DNA of 64,000 nucleotides from Eledone cirrhosa (Eukaryota; Mollusca; Cephalopoda; Octopoda; Eledonidae), in contig OZ024747.1 in NCBI GenBank assembly GCA_964016885.1, positions 2,421,762-2,485,761 on the forward strand, read 5' to 3'. The position numbers and the translations under genes were made by a program. Below, piece by piece: positions 20,250 through 31,910 of the stretch (positions are counted from its first letter, which is position 1; each line of letters starts with the position of its first letter). Under the pieces are notes generated by a model. The model saw nothing but the letters and a program-made list of their open reading frames with translations. It did not search any database and was not told where the DNA came from.

Positions 20250-20824
20250 CTAGGGCGGGTAAAATTCCCGAGATCCATGGACGAGTTCTCTCCAGCAGTC
20301 TCTGTCCCTCATTATCGCTGCCATGTCCTGCGTCTCCAACAGACCAGTGTCTGTCCTTAGGGCAGCAACATACGTTAACCCTGGTCTTCCTCTTCCAGTG
20401 TGTCCATGTAGTGGCTCCCACAGGAGCACTGAGTGCAATGTCAACTCTGGATGTCGGTGAGCATGTCCAGCTAACCCCAGTCTCCTCTGTGTCACTTTTG
20501 AGCTGACTTTTGGGAGGCTCCCATACATCTTTTCATTCTGTTTTTCATCCTCAGTGTATACTGATTAATGTTCAGAGCCATTCTCGTGTAACACCCATCC
20601 ACCATCTGGGTGAGTTTCTTGGTCAGTGTCCAAGTCTCAGACCCGTACAGCAGCACAGACTCCACTACAGCAATGAATAGGCAGATTTTCAGGTCTTTAT
20701 GAAGGTCCGACTTCCACACCGATCTCAAGCTGTGGCACACCGCCCAGGCTTTGCTCTTCCTCTCAGCCACATCATCTTCCGTATTCCCAATCTTTGCTCC
20801 CAAATACAGGAAGTCCTCAACCAG
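20250..20824 (-). pseudogene. Second LINE family, reverse transcriptase C-terminus, frameshifted
   Basis: The minus strand starts VEDFLYLGAKIGNTEDD, continues SVLLYGSETWTLTKKL (the connection-region signature of RTE-like and related LINEs) and, after a frameshift near 20,555, MYGSLPKVSSKVTQRRLGLA, HTGRGRPGLTYV and DRDCWRELV, ending in TAG at 20,250-20,252. Sequence and ending differ clearly from RTE-1, so this is a separate family. The palm domain and the 3' UTR boundary are not visible. It is inactive. Confidence 0.85.
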
Positions 20825-20976
20825 TGTGCATGTATGTATGTGTATTACCAGACATATAACAATATGTGTGCCTAATATCGGCAGATTGTATCAATCTTCA
20901 TGTTTTTCTTTTCAATAATGGCTTACATACATATGAAGCACGCACACATATATACATACATACATACATACATATC

Positions 20977-21031
20977 ATCATCATCCTCATCATCATCGTT
21001 TAACGTCTATCTTCCACGCTAGCATGGGTTT

Positions 21032-21033
<2 letters not shown>
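20977..21033 (-). mobile_element. RTE-1 tail fragment
   Basis: CATCATCATCGTTTAACGTC, then TTCCACGCTAGCATGGG. Confidence 0.75.
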
Positions 21034-21067
<34 letters not shown>

Positions 21068-21130
21068 ATGTATATGTATATATATATTTGTATGTATATA
21101 TATTTGTATGTGTATGTATATATATTTGAA

Positions 21131-21163
<33 letters not shown>

Positions 21164-21167
21164 GTAT

Positions 21168-21223
<56 letters not shown>

Positions 21224-21228
21224 TGTAA
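21034..21228. repeat. (TA)n microsatellite with TTTGTATG
   Basis: Nearly 200 bp of TA-rich repeat. Confidence 0.95.
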
Positions 21229-21545
21229 CTATACATTCTAAACATGAAGAAGATGGTGATGAGATTTCTTTTTTTCTTGTATAAAAACATTTTATTTTAT
21301 TTTCCATTAGTTTTCAACTGTCTCATTTATTATCCAATTACTGACCCCTGATATTTTCTGTGAGACAAACCATGTTTTCTATGTCATTAATAAGCTCTAT
21401 GATCAGCTAAATAAACTTCCGAGTACTAACAGTAAATATTCTTAGCATTACAATAATTATTTTCATTTTGTTTAAGTACTCTCTACTTTTCATCTCTTGT
21501 TTGTAAACTAGAAAATAGACAAATACTTGTTTCAATTTGAGTGTA
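21229..21545. other. Unassigned interval
   Basis: AT-rich and no feature supported. Confidence 0.5.
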
Positions 21546-21629
21546 TGAGTGTCAGCTGCAATGTTCATTGACTGACCAAGATACTCTCATGGAATGACAA
21601 AATGAGCTTTACTTTTCAACATAATCCCT
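21546..21629 (+). mobile_element. Mariner-type MITE, partial copy
   Basis: GACCAAGATACTCTCATGGA and TTTTCAACATAATCCCTGG match the copies at 22,113-22,281 and 49,161-49,358. It is cut off by the adjoining SINE-A tail; the rest of the MITE is not found on the other side. Confidence 0.65.
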
Positions 21630-21827
21630 GGCCAATGATTTTTTGGGAGTGGAGGATGTTAATTAAATTGACCCCAGTGCATTACTGGTGCTTTATTTTA
21701 TCAACACCTCGTAAAGATGAAAGGCAAAGCCAACCTTAGTGAGATTTGAAATCAGAACATAAAAGGCTGTAACTATATACTGAAAAGCATATTGCTCGAC
21801 GCTCTACCAATACTACCAATCCACCAT
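21630..21827 (-). mobile_element. SINE-A, long-tailed form
   Basis: On the minus strand: a decayed head, B box area GATTTCAAATCTCAC, GATAAAATAAAGCACCAG, then the T-rich block and AATCATTGGCC. Confidence 0.8.
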
Positions 21828-22112
21828 CTATATAAATAATGAAGCAAGACAGGCGTTTGGTTTACAGAAATATGATGTGTCCAATGTTAAGTAGATATTT
21901 TCACATGTGTTTGTATAATTTGATTTATCTGAATTGTTTCACTATGTTTTATATTTGTCATGTAGACTGTCACAGCTTCAGATATACTAAATTATTGTTA
22001 ACTATTTATCAAACACTTTCTCTATTATGTCACAAATTAGATTAGTTGGAATGTGTTGCAGTCAATACATGTCTGTCTAAATCCTACACACAGACACACA
22101 CACACGCAAATA
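21828..22112. other. Unassigned interval
   Basis: A 68-residue open frame without features, and a short (CA)n. Confidence 0.45.
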
Positions 22113-22281
22113 TGAAGGTGGGCTGACAATGAAGGAATGATGTTAGAGCTGTGAAATATTTTCAATTCTTCTTAATAACTGTATTGTCTTTTTCCAGGGA
22201 CTATGTTGAAAAGTAAACCTCATTTGGTCATTCCATGAGAATATCTTGGTCAGCCTATGAACTTGTCAGCTGAGCCTCGTA
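22113..22281 (-). mobile_element. Mariner-type MITE
   Basis: On the minus strand: TACGAGGCTCAGCTGAC, GACCAAGATATTCTCATGG, TTTTCAACATAGTCCCTGG and the opposite end GTCAGCCCACC. The inverted ends and flanking TA fit Tc1/mariner targets. Confidence 0.7.
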
Positions 22282-23745
22282 TATTGTAATTTATTTGCCT
22301 CCTTGAGGTACATGGGGCTTCATTAAATATTGCCTCGCCGTCTCTTTTACATCATCTCAATATACCTGGCTATCACTCCGGTTGCATCCCTTTCTTAAGT
22401 ATGTTTCTTATGGTCTGTCATCCTTCTTTGTTATCTGTAGTACAACTGAGTACATCTAAAACAACGCTTTCTTCTCTACTAGAGATGTATAGTGGGTAGA
22501 AATAGATTATTAGTTTGTCACCAAAAGTCTTCACTAAATATAACAGGATTTTAATTTGATATAATGTTATTGAATGAATTGGTCAGTGGTTCGTTGTAGT
22601 ATGGCAGGAATTTGAAGCAGTAACTGTTGGCTTGATGGGTGAATCTATAAGTTGTTCTTTCCCATATAAGGGATTGGTGTTGAATGGCGTAGTGAATGAA
22701 CGATAAACAAGAGCCACTATTTAAATAATTTTAGTAATGAATAACTTGCTTCAAAGTTATTGTGATAATATAGGAAAAACAACAGACAGTCATTGTAAAA
22801 TTGTGTGATGGTTTGGTATGGATGTTTGTGGTAGTAGTAGTCTTAAATTGCTGTTTGTAACTAATATTTGTTGACAGACTGTCTTAGCTCATTGGCCTAA
22901 AGGATGAAACCTAATATGTAGGAGTTAAGAATTACATCGTTCTGTGTCTTTTGGGAATTTCAGCAAACTCCCCTGAATAACCGAGGGCAGACGTTTTTAT
23001 GAGGATACCCTTATCTTATTACAATAAGTGGATGCCATCTCGAAAACCATTCCTCTAGACAATTTGGTGGCACTGGTCCCAAAACAAAGGAAGTAAATAT
23101 CTCTGAGGCCAAAAGGTCAGCCTGTGAGGTCGCAATGACCTATTAACCAACCAGAGAACAAAAGTTCAAATCTCTCTGCTTAGATTCCCTACAGATGTAT
23201 CCCAAATATCTCCAACATGACCTCTGTATAACATTTTCAATGGTAATACATTAACCATCTCTCCCAATGTCCCATTGCTCTCATGATCTTTCTGTCTGAT
23301 TTCTAATGTTCTACTTAAAAGTTTGTGTTCTAAAGCTGTGACTTCAGCTTCAGATGTAGAGCTATACTGTGTGAAGATAATAAGTAATATTGATCTTACT
23401 AAGGATATATATATTTTTACTTTGGTGTATACCAACAGATAGTTGGACTGCAATCTAAATTTCAATATGTCCATTGATTCTGCTACTTTATTAACTCTAT
23501 TCCCTAAACTCCAATTGTTTGGAACCATCATCTCAAGTAACTGAAATAATCAGCAGTCATTATTATTGTTCCTACCGCAATGTAATTCAAATGATTGGCA
23601 TTACTTGTATTTGTCACTTTAGCTTCCATGTTTGGCATTAAAGCCACTTATACACATCAGCAAAACAAGTTTTACTATCGTTCCAGCCATTACTTGAAGC
23701 TTGTTATAAAAATTCATGTTTTTCTTGGGGGAGGGGGGTGGGGTG
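22282..23745. other. Long unassigned interval with an unrecognised 121-residue minus frame
   Basis: The minus frame 23,166-23,531 starts MMVPNNWSLGNRVNKVAE and has ordinary amino-acid composition, but I recognise no domain. Other sequence shows no repeat family seen elsewhere in the window. A host exon cannot be excluded; canonical splice sites flanking the frame were not found. Confidence 0.35.
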
Positions 23746-23962
23746 AAATGGCAGTATTTGTAAAGTGTCGGACACCATGCATTGCAGCATAGTTATGGCC
23801 CTTTACGTTCTGAGTTCAAATCCTGCTGAGGTTAGCTTTGCCTTTCATCCTTACAGGGGGTCCATAAAATAAAGTGCCAGTAAATCACTGGGGTGGATTT
23901 AATGGATTTTCCCTCCCCCAAAATTGCTGACCTTGTGCCTAATTTAGAAACCATTATATATT
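23746..23962 (+). mobile_element. SINE-A, long-tailed, near full length
   Basis: ATGGCAGTATTTGTAAAGTG head, B box GAGTTCAAATCC (23,813-23,824), body, T-rich block CCCTCCCCCAAAATTGCTGA and end TTTAGAAACCATTATA. Confidence 0.9.
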
Positions 23963-24058
23963 GTTTCATTAGCATAGCATACACATATACAACCATTTCC
24001 ATGTATAGACTTAAACCTAGCTTCAGAAACCATGAGGAAGAGATACATATATATTTCA

Positions 24059-24118
24059 TCAAGAAATGACATTTACAGGACTAGAACTGTTTCATTCATT
24101 TGAAATCATCATTCAACA
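24059..24118 (+). repeat. Dispersed repeat D, single arm
   Basis: AAGAAATGACATTTACAGGA, CTAGAACTGTTTCATTCA and GAAATCATCA. Confidence 0.65.
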
Positions 24119-24179
24119 CTTGCTATCTCAATACCCCAGAGAAGGATTGATTTAAGAAAGTGTTTTTTGTGGTGTTTAG

Positions 24180-24310
24180 TAGTTGAAGGTGTCTGGTCTA
24201 GTGATTTAGGGAACTTAAGATCCTAATGCTGGGGGTTCAATTCCTGGACTAGGTGGTGGCTTGAGTTCTCGAGCAAAATATTTCATTTTACATTGTTGCA
24301 GGACATGAAA
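24180..24310 (+). mobile_element. SINE-B relative, diverged
   Basis: GGTCTAGTGATTTAGGGAAC head, B box GGGTTCAATTCC and TCGAGCAAAATATTTCATTT, ending at TTGCAGGACATG. Confidence 0.6.
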
Positions 24311-24396
24311 ATGACAACAATGACATTGATGATGATGATTATGGCGATGATGATGATAATTATGACAATAATATTGATAGCAATAATAATAATGGT
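24311..24396. repeat. (GAT)n/(AAT)n microsatellite
   Basis: Imperfect GATGATGATTATGGCGATGA, then AATAATAATAATGG. Confidence 0.85.
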
Positions 24397-24545
24397 TTCT
24401 GATTTAGGCACAAGGCCAGCAATTTGGGGGAAGGAGAAAGTCAATTAAATCGACCCCAGTGTATGACAGGTACTTTATGGGTCATAACTGTATGCTGCAA
24501 AGCATGTTGTCCTCTGATGCTCTATCGATTACTGCCAATCTATGA
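24397..24545 (-). mobile_element. SINE-A, long-tailed, with internal deletion
   Basis: Tail and 3' body join directly to the head at ACTTTATGGGTCATAACTG; about 65 bp holding the B box are missing. Confidence 0.8.
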
Positions 24546-24647
24546 CCCTCAATGGCAATGATAATAATAGTAGTGATGATGATGTCAATGATGATGACAT
24601 CTATGATGTCAATGAGGATGATGACAGACAATTTTGAAGCTGGATTA

Positions 24648-25245
24648 TGACAATAATGGTGTTGACAGCCTGGTGACAGTACAGTCAATGACAATAATGG
24701 TGTTGACAGCCTGGTGACAGTACAGTTAATGACAATAATGGTGTTGACAGCCTGGTGACAGTACAGTCAATGACAATAATGGTGTTGACAGACTGGTGAC
24801 AGTACAGTTAATGACAATAATGGTGTTGACAGCCTGGTGACAGTACAGTCAATGACAATAATGGTGTTGACAGACTGGTGACAGTACAGTTAATAATGCT
24901 GTTGACAGGGTGACAGTACAGTCAATGACAATAATGGTGTTGAAGACTGGTAACAGTATAGTCAATCACAATAATGGTGTTGACAGACTGGTGACAGTAC
25001 AGTCAATGACAATAATGGTGTTGACAGGGTGATGGTACAGTCAATGACAATAATGTTGACAGACTGGTGACGGTACAGTCAATGGCAATAATGGTGTTGG
25101 CAGACTAGTGACAGTACAGTCAATGACAATAATGGTGTTGACAGGGTGACGGTACAGTCAATGACAATAAGTGTGTTGACAGTCTGGTGACAGATATGAT
25201 GGTGTGACAGACTGGTCACAGTACAATCAATGACAATATGATGGT
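24648..25245. repeat. 41-bp minisatellite, about 14 units
   Basis: The unit contains GACAATAATGGTGTTGACAG and TGGTGACAGTACAGTCAAT. Later units carry small deletions (for example loss of ACTGGTGACAG). Confidence 0.95.
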
Positions 25246-25360
25246 GTTTCTGCTAGACTGAGCCTGACAAAACTATAACATAATGAATGACAATGTTTAT
25301 AGTTTGGTAATACCATTTTATTGCGGACAGATTCAGCAGCCATGACTATAAAGTGATATA

Positions 25361-25486
25361 TGTACAAGTGTATATATATGTGTTGGAGGTGTATATATGT
25401 GTAGAGATATATACAAATATACATTTGGTTCTGAAAGTAATATATAAATACACACATGTATGTATTTATGCATGTATGTACATGTA

Positions 25487-25536
<50 letters not shown>

Positions 25537-25630
25537 CAAGTGTGTGTACACACATATATATATATGCACTGTATGTACATACATACATGCATACATATAT
25601 ACATATATATATATATATGTATATATGTAA
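25361..25630. repeat. (TA)n/(CA)n/(ATGT)n microsatellites
   Basis: Several tracts including about 45 bp of pure (TA)n. Positions 25,246-25,360 and 25,631-25,890 show nothing I recognise. Confidence 0.9.
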
Positions 25631-25890
25631 GTATGGTCACACTTAGGGTTAGAGATAGAGTATGACTTCCTCTATTGATGTACTAGAATGGTACATGTTT
25701 AGATATTTAGTTGGTTGCCGCTTCAAAGTTAAATACACAATAGAATTAGATTGTACAATAATGAGCAACAGTTGATATAGATAAACAATAACGTGAAGAG
25801 AATACAGAGTTAAGTATACACATGGTCTAGTGGCTTCTATAAAGTGTGTTGTCTTCTAGAGACACATTATATATAAACTTATATATTTAT

Positions 25891-26135
25891 GTTTCTATAT
25901 AAATGTATATATATATATATTTTATTCATTGTTTTTATTAATTTATATATATATATATATATGTGTGTGTGTTCATGTATGTATGTGTATGTATATATAT
26001 GCATATGTATATGTATATATATATATATGTATATATATATATCAATGATATTATACCCCAGAAGAATGGTCTAGAGTGCTTTGAATCTGTTATAATTAAA
26101 TTTGTTGAATAATCAACAAATTAAATAACTCTTTG

Positions 26136-26207
<72 letters not shown>

Positions 26208-26240
26208 TATATATAAATAATATATATATATTTATTAAAA
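25891..26240. repeat. (TA)n microsatellites flanking a short unassigned stretch
   Basis: TA-rich on both sides of 26,050-26,135, which holds AAATTTGTTGAATAATCAACAAATT, a small palindrome. Confidence 0.85.
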
Positions 26241-27037
26241 TAACAGATTAAAGTTTAAGCAAAGAATCGCTGTGAAAAACAATTACGCGCAAAGACAGAA
26301 CCACGTTTATGGTATAAAAGAAGTCGTAGACTAATATTCTCTTAGGTGGTCCATAGAGACGTTCTCTGGCAATGAACGGAAAAAACGAAGATAATACGTC
26401 ATATGTGGAGCGTGGAGAATAATTGCACGCAAAGACAAAACCACGTAAATGGTATAGCTGAAGTCGTAGACTAAATTCTAACTAGGAAACCAAATGAATC
26501 TCCGCTTCAGAGTTAAGAATAAAGTAAATAAATACAATACAGAGGTAATAGAAATTAAATAAATTCATACACAAGCATACGCAAAACACTTGCCATAGGT
26601 ATACAAAACGACGCACATATAAATATGTGTGTGTGTGTGTATACAAATAAATAAATAATTAAATAAACGTATATAAATAAATAAATACGTATATAACAAG
26701 CGCACACACATACCTACGTGTAAATACACAAATGTTCGGAGACGTAAGTCAACCAAAACATGAAGTATACATATACACACACCCTACATACGTACGAACC
26801 CGCATACTCACGCAGACGCAAAACTCCCGTATACACATAACCAAACCATATGTACCAGAATATATAAAAAATGTATACGCCATAACATAATCAATCAAAT
26901 ATACGTATGAGAAAGTATACGCACCTTCACAAAACATACAGGTAATATATACTTACCTATGCAAATAAGTAATGGTATAAACAAAACATATACTTACCTA
27001 CCACATCAAGACGTAAAATATCCACGTATAGATCGTA
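26241..27037 (-). other. Probable 3' flank/UTR of the Penelope-like element, with a duplicated segment
   Basis: AATTACGCGCAAAGACAGAA, CCACGTTTATGG and GAAGTCGTAGACTAA (about 26,279-26,335) recur with small changes at 26,420-26,475, 140 bp apart. The rest is AT-rich but unusually rich in CG dinucleotides (CGTATA, ACGTA). It directly follows the stop of the coding remnant on the minus strand, so I infer it belongs to the same element. That is not proven. Confidence 0.4.
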
Positions 27038-27782
27038 CTATCCGTTAAGGTATAATGTGCGGCTGGAATACAGGAAAGTTTTGTGCAATTTATGTTTACA
27101 AGCCGAAATTGCCTCAGATTTTTTGTTTAAGATGCCGTCTGTGGCGTAGAGTATTTCCAGGGCCTCAGCGGCGCAAAGGTCACATGGTCTTTTATTTCCG
27201 TTATACGATCTAGCCCTAGCTATGATCTCTCAGTAACTTAAATTTGGTGTGGTTGTCTTTTAGACTCCAGATATAAGCTGAAAGTGACGTCATATTCCTT
27301 CTTAGAGGGTAACGAAAAGAATGGGTATGCGTGTAAAGATGCTGCTTGAATCTATTGGCGGTTAACCCCATGTAGGCTCTACGGGATGTGGGTGTTTCAA
27401 CCTTACATTTGTAGACAATGTTACTAGAGAGGCATTTCCGGACAGGGGGCAATCAAACCGATTCCTACAATTACAGTTAGTACTAACTACAGGGTTGCAC
27501 GTGTTTCTACGGCTAGGCAGTTTAGCTAAATTTGAAGCTGTGATGTTATGTGCAAGGTTAGGAGTCGTAGAGTAAGAAATTTTAATAGTATTTCTATTAA
27601 AATTTTTTACTATATTTATGTGTAGGGGGAAAATGCAACGCAATAAGGGAAATAAAGATCTTAGCTAATGGTGTAGCCACCTCCATATTATAAGGTGGGT
27701 TATACCAACAAATGCGACGGGATCTATTTCTTCTAGGTCTATTTTCGTACTCTGTATATGCTACCTTATCTGTATATGGTAT
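27038..27782 (-). pseudogene. Penelope-like element, GIY-YIG endonuclease region, frameshifted
   Basis: Read on the minus strand through three frames: RICWYNPPYNMEVATPLAK, HFPPTHKYSK; then FNRNTIKISYSTTPNLAHNI and CNCRNRFDCPLSG; then SSNIVYKCKVETPTSRRAYM-GLT, HTHSFRYPLRRN and SLSAYIWSLKDN; and finally ARARSYNGNKRPCDLCAAEA to a TAG at 27,038-27,040. The CNCR...CPL zinc-binding part followed by a GIY-YIG core (VYK ... YMG) is the known C-terminal arrangement of Penelope-like retroelements, where the nuclease cuts the target. At least three frameshifts separate the pieces, so it is inactive. The reverse transcriptase itself is absent from the window; upstream sequence ends in (TA)n at about 27,785. 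The family call is confident on motif order. Confidence 0.85.
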
Positions 27783-27807
27783 CTTATATATATATATATA
27801 TATATAC

Positions 27808-27965
27808 AATAAAAGCACCCAATCCACACTGTAAAGTGGTCGCATTGGTATCATGACAAAAAATTACCATTTCGCGCTGTAAAGTGGTCATTTTATTGCC
27901 ACGATAATAGGCACCCAATCCGTACTGTACACGTGTTTGGTTTTAGAAGGGCCTTAGAAACAAAG
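27808..27965 (+). mobile_element. RTE-1 3' UTR fragment without tail
   Basis: CACCCAATCCACACTGTAAA, a second GCACCCAATCCGTACTGTA and GGTTTTAGAAGGGCC correspond to the duplicated AGTCCACACTGTAA block and TTAGGAAGGGCATCC of RTE-1. Confidence 0.65.
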
Positions 27966-28040
27966 CTAGAAATGGTTCTGTGTGAACAAGAGATGGTCAT
28001 TTGATCTGACTTGTCTCACATGTCAATTAAATATTTATAC

Positions 28041-28384
28041 TCTGCTATGTATTGAGTACCTTATTGTGGTTACCCCTGATTGAACCCAAGGTACACATAC
28101 AGACACACACACATACACACACATACACACACACATAATGGAAAATATTTTTATAAAACCATATTTATTTTATTCAAGTGTACTAATATTTTAGTACACT
28201 TTCGTCAGATAAAATACAATAATTGATGTAAAGATAGTGACATATCTTCATGTGAACTTCGTGTTATAAGTTCAGTGAAGATATATATATATATATATAT
28301 ATACACACAGATCGATATATATATAGAGGGGGATAATGATTGAGTACCTTACTTACTATGGTTACCCCCGATTGAACCCAGGAT

Positions 28385-28421
<37 letters not shown>

Positions 28422-28440
28422 GATCGATATATATAGAGAG
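28041..28440. repeat. Dispersed D-associated segment (two copies) within microsatellites
   Basis: TATTGAGTACCTTATTGTGG TTACCCC occurs at 28,055-28,080 and, as GATTGAGTACCTTACTTACT, at 28,338-28,386. The reverse complement lies next to repeat D at 36,824-36,882. CACACAGATCGATATATA flanks the second copy on both sides. A 24-nt hairpin AGTGTACTAA-TATT-TTAGTACACT lies at 28,177-28,200. Confidence 0.7.
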
Positions 28441-28775
28441 GGATACGTGGGAAATTTACAGAAAGAGAAGAGGGATCAGTTGAGCAGCAAAGAAGCAGTC
28501 AGTGAAATAGAGAGAAAGAGGTAGAGTGAGAAAGAAAGAGAGTTAAAGAAAGACATGTGTGAAAAAGAAAGAAACGACATAGTTTTGTGCGTAAAGTGGC
28601 CTCATGTCCTTCATGTTGATTTATTTGTAGAAGTCTCTATTAGCTGAGAGGTTGAGCTTACATTTTTATTAGAACCACTGATGTTAATTCTAAAGTTTAT
28701 AAAATAGTTTTTCTCAGTTTGTTTAAGTGATTGCATTTCATCAGTTTTTGAAGAGGTTTTTTTTTATCATTTCAT

Positions 28776-28780
<5 letters not shown>
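28441..28780. other. Purine-rich and unassigned sequence
   Basis: AGAGAGAAAGAGG-type tract to about 28,580; then nothing I recognise. Confidence 0.5.
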
Positions 28781-28830
<50 letters not shown>

Positions 28831-28900
28831 ATATAACTATCTATCCATATATATGTATATATGTATATATATATATATACATGTATACATATATACCTAT
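28781..28900. repeat. (TA)n/(GT)n microsatellite
   Basis: TA tract, short GT run, TA with CATGTA. Confidence 0.95.
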
Positions 28901-28971
28901 ATTTTACAATGTCTATATCCAGTCTCAGTTGAATTTTATTTCTTCAATTGATTGAATTATCCTTGCTTTTT

Positions 28972-29510
28972 CTTGTGTATGTGTGTGTCTCTGTGTATGT
29001 GTGTGTCTCTGTGTATGTGTGTGTCTCTGTGTATGTGTGTGTCTCTGTGTATGTGTGTGTCTCTGTGTATGTGTGTCTCTGTGTATGTGTGTGTCTCTGT
29101 GTATGTGTGTGTCTCTGTGTATGTGTGTCTCTGTGTATGTGTGTGTCTCTGTGTATGTGTGTGTCTCTGTGTATGTGTGTCTGTGTATGTCTGTGTATGT
29201 CTCGCTTGCTCTCTCTCTCTGTATGTCTGTGTGTATGAGAGTATATGTATGTATGTGTGTGTATGTCTGTGTGCGTGTATATATAGGTGTGTGTGTGTGT
29301 GTATTTGTATCTGTGCATGTGTATATCTGTGTGTGTGTGTGTGTGTGTATCTGTATCTGTGCATGTGTGTGTGTGTGTGTGAGTGTGTGTATCTGTATCT
29401 GTGTATGTGTTTATCTGTCTGTGTGTGTATCTGTATCTGTGTATGTGTATATCTGTGTGAGTGTGTGTATTTGTATCTGTGTATGTGTTTATCTGTGTGT
29501 GTGTGTTAAA
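28972..29510. repeat. Minisatellite TGTATGTGTGTGTCTC, then degenerate GT-rich tract
   Basis: About 13 units of 16-18 bp to 29,200, then a less regular region of TGTATCTGTATCTGTGTATG units. All open frames here are artefacts. Confidence 0.95.
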
Positions 29511-29825
29511 TTTCGTTATTTTTTTCTCTGTTTTATGTTATTGGTTTATATTTTCAAACTCTGGCCTAAAGTATTGACTGGAAACCAAGAAACCCAATGA
29601 GTGGTGAGAATACGATAGAATTACCAATAGTACATAAAACGATGTAAGCCTAAATTTGGAAAGAATTGTGAAAGCTTTCTTTTGTATTCCCAAGTGTTTA
29701 TTTACTTTTACTTTTTATTTAATGTTTATTTTTATTTTTGTTTTTGTTATTATTTTGTTGTTTTTTCCTCTCATTTCAGGTTGTTTTCTGTTAATAGAAA
29801 ACAACCTTTTTTTATGTTCCTTAAC

Positions 29826-29826
<1 letters not shown>
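29511..29826. other. Unassigned interval with a 30-nt hairpin
   Basis: AGGTTGTTTTCT and AGAAAACAACCT pair around GTTAAT at 29,778-29,807. Confidence 0.55.
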
Positions 29827-29860
<34 letters not shown>

Positions 29861-30070
29861 ATCACTCTCCCTCTCTTTCCTCCTCTCTTTTCCTCTCACT
29901 CTCTTTCCTTTCTCTCTCCCTCTCTTCCCATCTCTCTCTTCCTCCTTCCTCTCTCTCTCTTTCCTTTCTCGCTATCTCTTTCCTCTCTCTCTGTCTTTCC
30001 TTTCTCTCTCTGTCTATTTTCCTGTCCCTCTTCCCCCTCTCTCTTTCTCTCCCCCCCACTCTCTCAATCC
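29827..30070. repeat. (CT)n-rich pyrimidine tract
   Basis: CTCTCTCT with CCTTTC, CCCTCT variants; a run of eleven G follows near 30,094. Confidence 0.95.
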
Positions 30071-30330
30071 TGTGCATGTGTGTAATAGAGTAGGGGGGGG
30101 GGGAGATCTAGAAATAGAAATGTTATTTAGGCATTCGAACTGAGAAAACAAACAAACTGATTATTTGCTCCACAAGAGATTAAATTGAAGAAGGTCTCGT
30201 CAAACATACAACACTTTCAGGTGTTCTTTCTAGCTTCTTTTTGATCTGTGTAAACTCTTATAATAATATATACACAATTCCTTGTACAGTGTGAATAGCA
30301 TTTACACATTCCTCTGTAAAAATTACATTC

Positions 30331-30402
30331 CAAGCCATATATTCCATACAATTCTAAGCCATGTACTCTATACAATTCTAAGCCATGTATTCTATACAAT
30401 AT
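30331..30402. repeat. 22-bp tandem repeat, three units
   Basis: AAGCCATGTATTCTATACAA TTCT type units. Positions 30,105-30,330 are unassigned. Confidence 0.85.
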
Positions 30403-30473
30403 CCCTCAACAACTGTTAACATTTGTTCATTTATTTAACTATGATGCTCAGAATGAAAGGAAAAGATGCGGTG

Positions 30474-30760
30474 TTAAACCCTTATATTACCAAGTTCCAT
30501 CAGACTGCTCTATGATACAAAAACTCTATGATACAAAAATGTTTTAAAGTGTTAAAGTGTTCATATTTAAATTAAAACTTCATAATTTCATCTCAGAATA
30601 TTTTTATTATTTCTGTTTATGTTCCAAACATCAGTTTTTTTTTTTTAAATGTTGGTTGTTTTAACGAAATCCTCCAAATTCTTGATTAATTTCAAAACTA
30701 ATTGAAACATGAAGGTAGTGTATTTCATTAGAAATATGGTCAAATATTCTTATTTTGTCT
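30474..30760 (+). mobile_element. Probable DNA-transposon remnant, TTAAACCCTTATATTACC family
   Basis: It starts TTAAACCCTTATATTACC and has internal TCTTGATTAATTTCAAAACT and TTTCATTAGAAATATGGTC in the same order as 31,620-31,910. The intact right end (TATGGTAACGAAAGGGTTAA) is lost here. Confidence 0.5.
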
Positions 30761-31619
30761 GTGGAGGAGGTTTGAGGGGAGGAGATGAGGAAGAAAAAGA
30801 AGGAAATTGCTGAAACAAGAGAATATGAACCATTTTTCATACAATCAGGCAAGCTAACGTTTCTTAGAAGGATTTGATAACATTCAGATCTGCTAATGAT
30901 GATAAAATTAAAGGGTATTTTGTTTCTAATTAAAAGAAATTACAGGAGCAATGGAAGTTGAAAGCCATATCAATTATATTCCTTTATTATCTGAGATCTA
31001 ATCTCTAGAAGGCAGCCATTTCTACAAGCAAATAGTTTCAGTTGCTTGTACAAGACAAGATTTTTTTTAAAAAGCTATTTGGACACTTATGAGTCATAAA
31101 TAAAACCTGCTTCTCAAGGAATCTAGCTAAGAATAATGGACAGTGCTTTAAACAGCTATAAAACCCATTACTACATCTTAAATAACCCTTTAAATATAAG
31201 ACTGTAAAAGTTGTGAAAAGAAATTTTTGCTAGACATTTATTTGAATGCAAGAGGTTACTGCCTAATTTCTTTTTTACTGTCTTACCAAAATAAAAAAAG
31301 AAATGACAAAAAACATATAGAGGTGAATAATTGCAAACTTATATATAGTAAAATATATTACATAGAGGATTCTGGTCTGGCAATCATAGTAGTCTACAAG
31401 TATGAAAGAACTTCATATTAATAGCAGACTGTTGTAGAATTTGATTTATTTATATTTTTACAACATGACCAATGTTTCAGCAAAGTGTTTAATTGTTATG
31501 TTTCATTGAATTATTAAATTTAGTAATAATTTGTAACCTGAAAAAAAAAATTGTGAAATAGAGAGAACAAATAAGTGTCATGCCTATTTCATTTCTTTTT
31601 TAAAACATTTTTCATACTA
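30761..31619. other. Unassigned interval
   Basis: AT-rich (A-runs, TTTTTTTAAAAAGC) with only a 64-residue frame of no evident meaning. Confidence 0.5.
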
Positions 31620-31910
31620 ATGGTGGTGTTCCAGCATGGCCCCAGCCTGTCAACTGGAACATGTAATAGAGTAAATACTAAATATCCTAAAACCAGCTCT
31701 AGTTGATACAAACTCTTGAACTATTTGTATTTAAATTTAAACCTTCCATCATAATTTTATATATGAAACTTTGTTATATTCCAAACCCAAGATTGATAAT
31801 GTGAAAATTAGTTATATTTTTAAATCTCTAAAAATTCTTGATTATTTTCAAAATTAATTGAAAATCATAAGCAGTGTCTTTCATTAGGAATATGGTAACG
31901 AAAGGGTTAA
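31620..31910 (+). mobile_element. Probable TIR element ending TATGGTAACGAAAGGGTTAA
   Basis: TTCTTGATTATTTTCAAAAT and GTGTCTTTCATTAGGAATAT lead to the terminus CGAAAGGGTTAA, the complement of the common start TTAACCCTTTCG. The right end is the seed of the adjoining tandem array. Confidence 0.5.

Noticed and set aside
20237..20506. 89-codon plus frame.
   Set aside because: It is the antisense shadow of the reverse transcriptase remnant on the minus strand.
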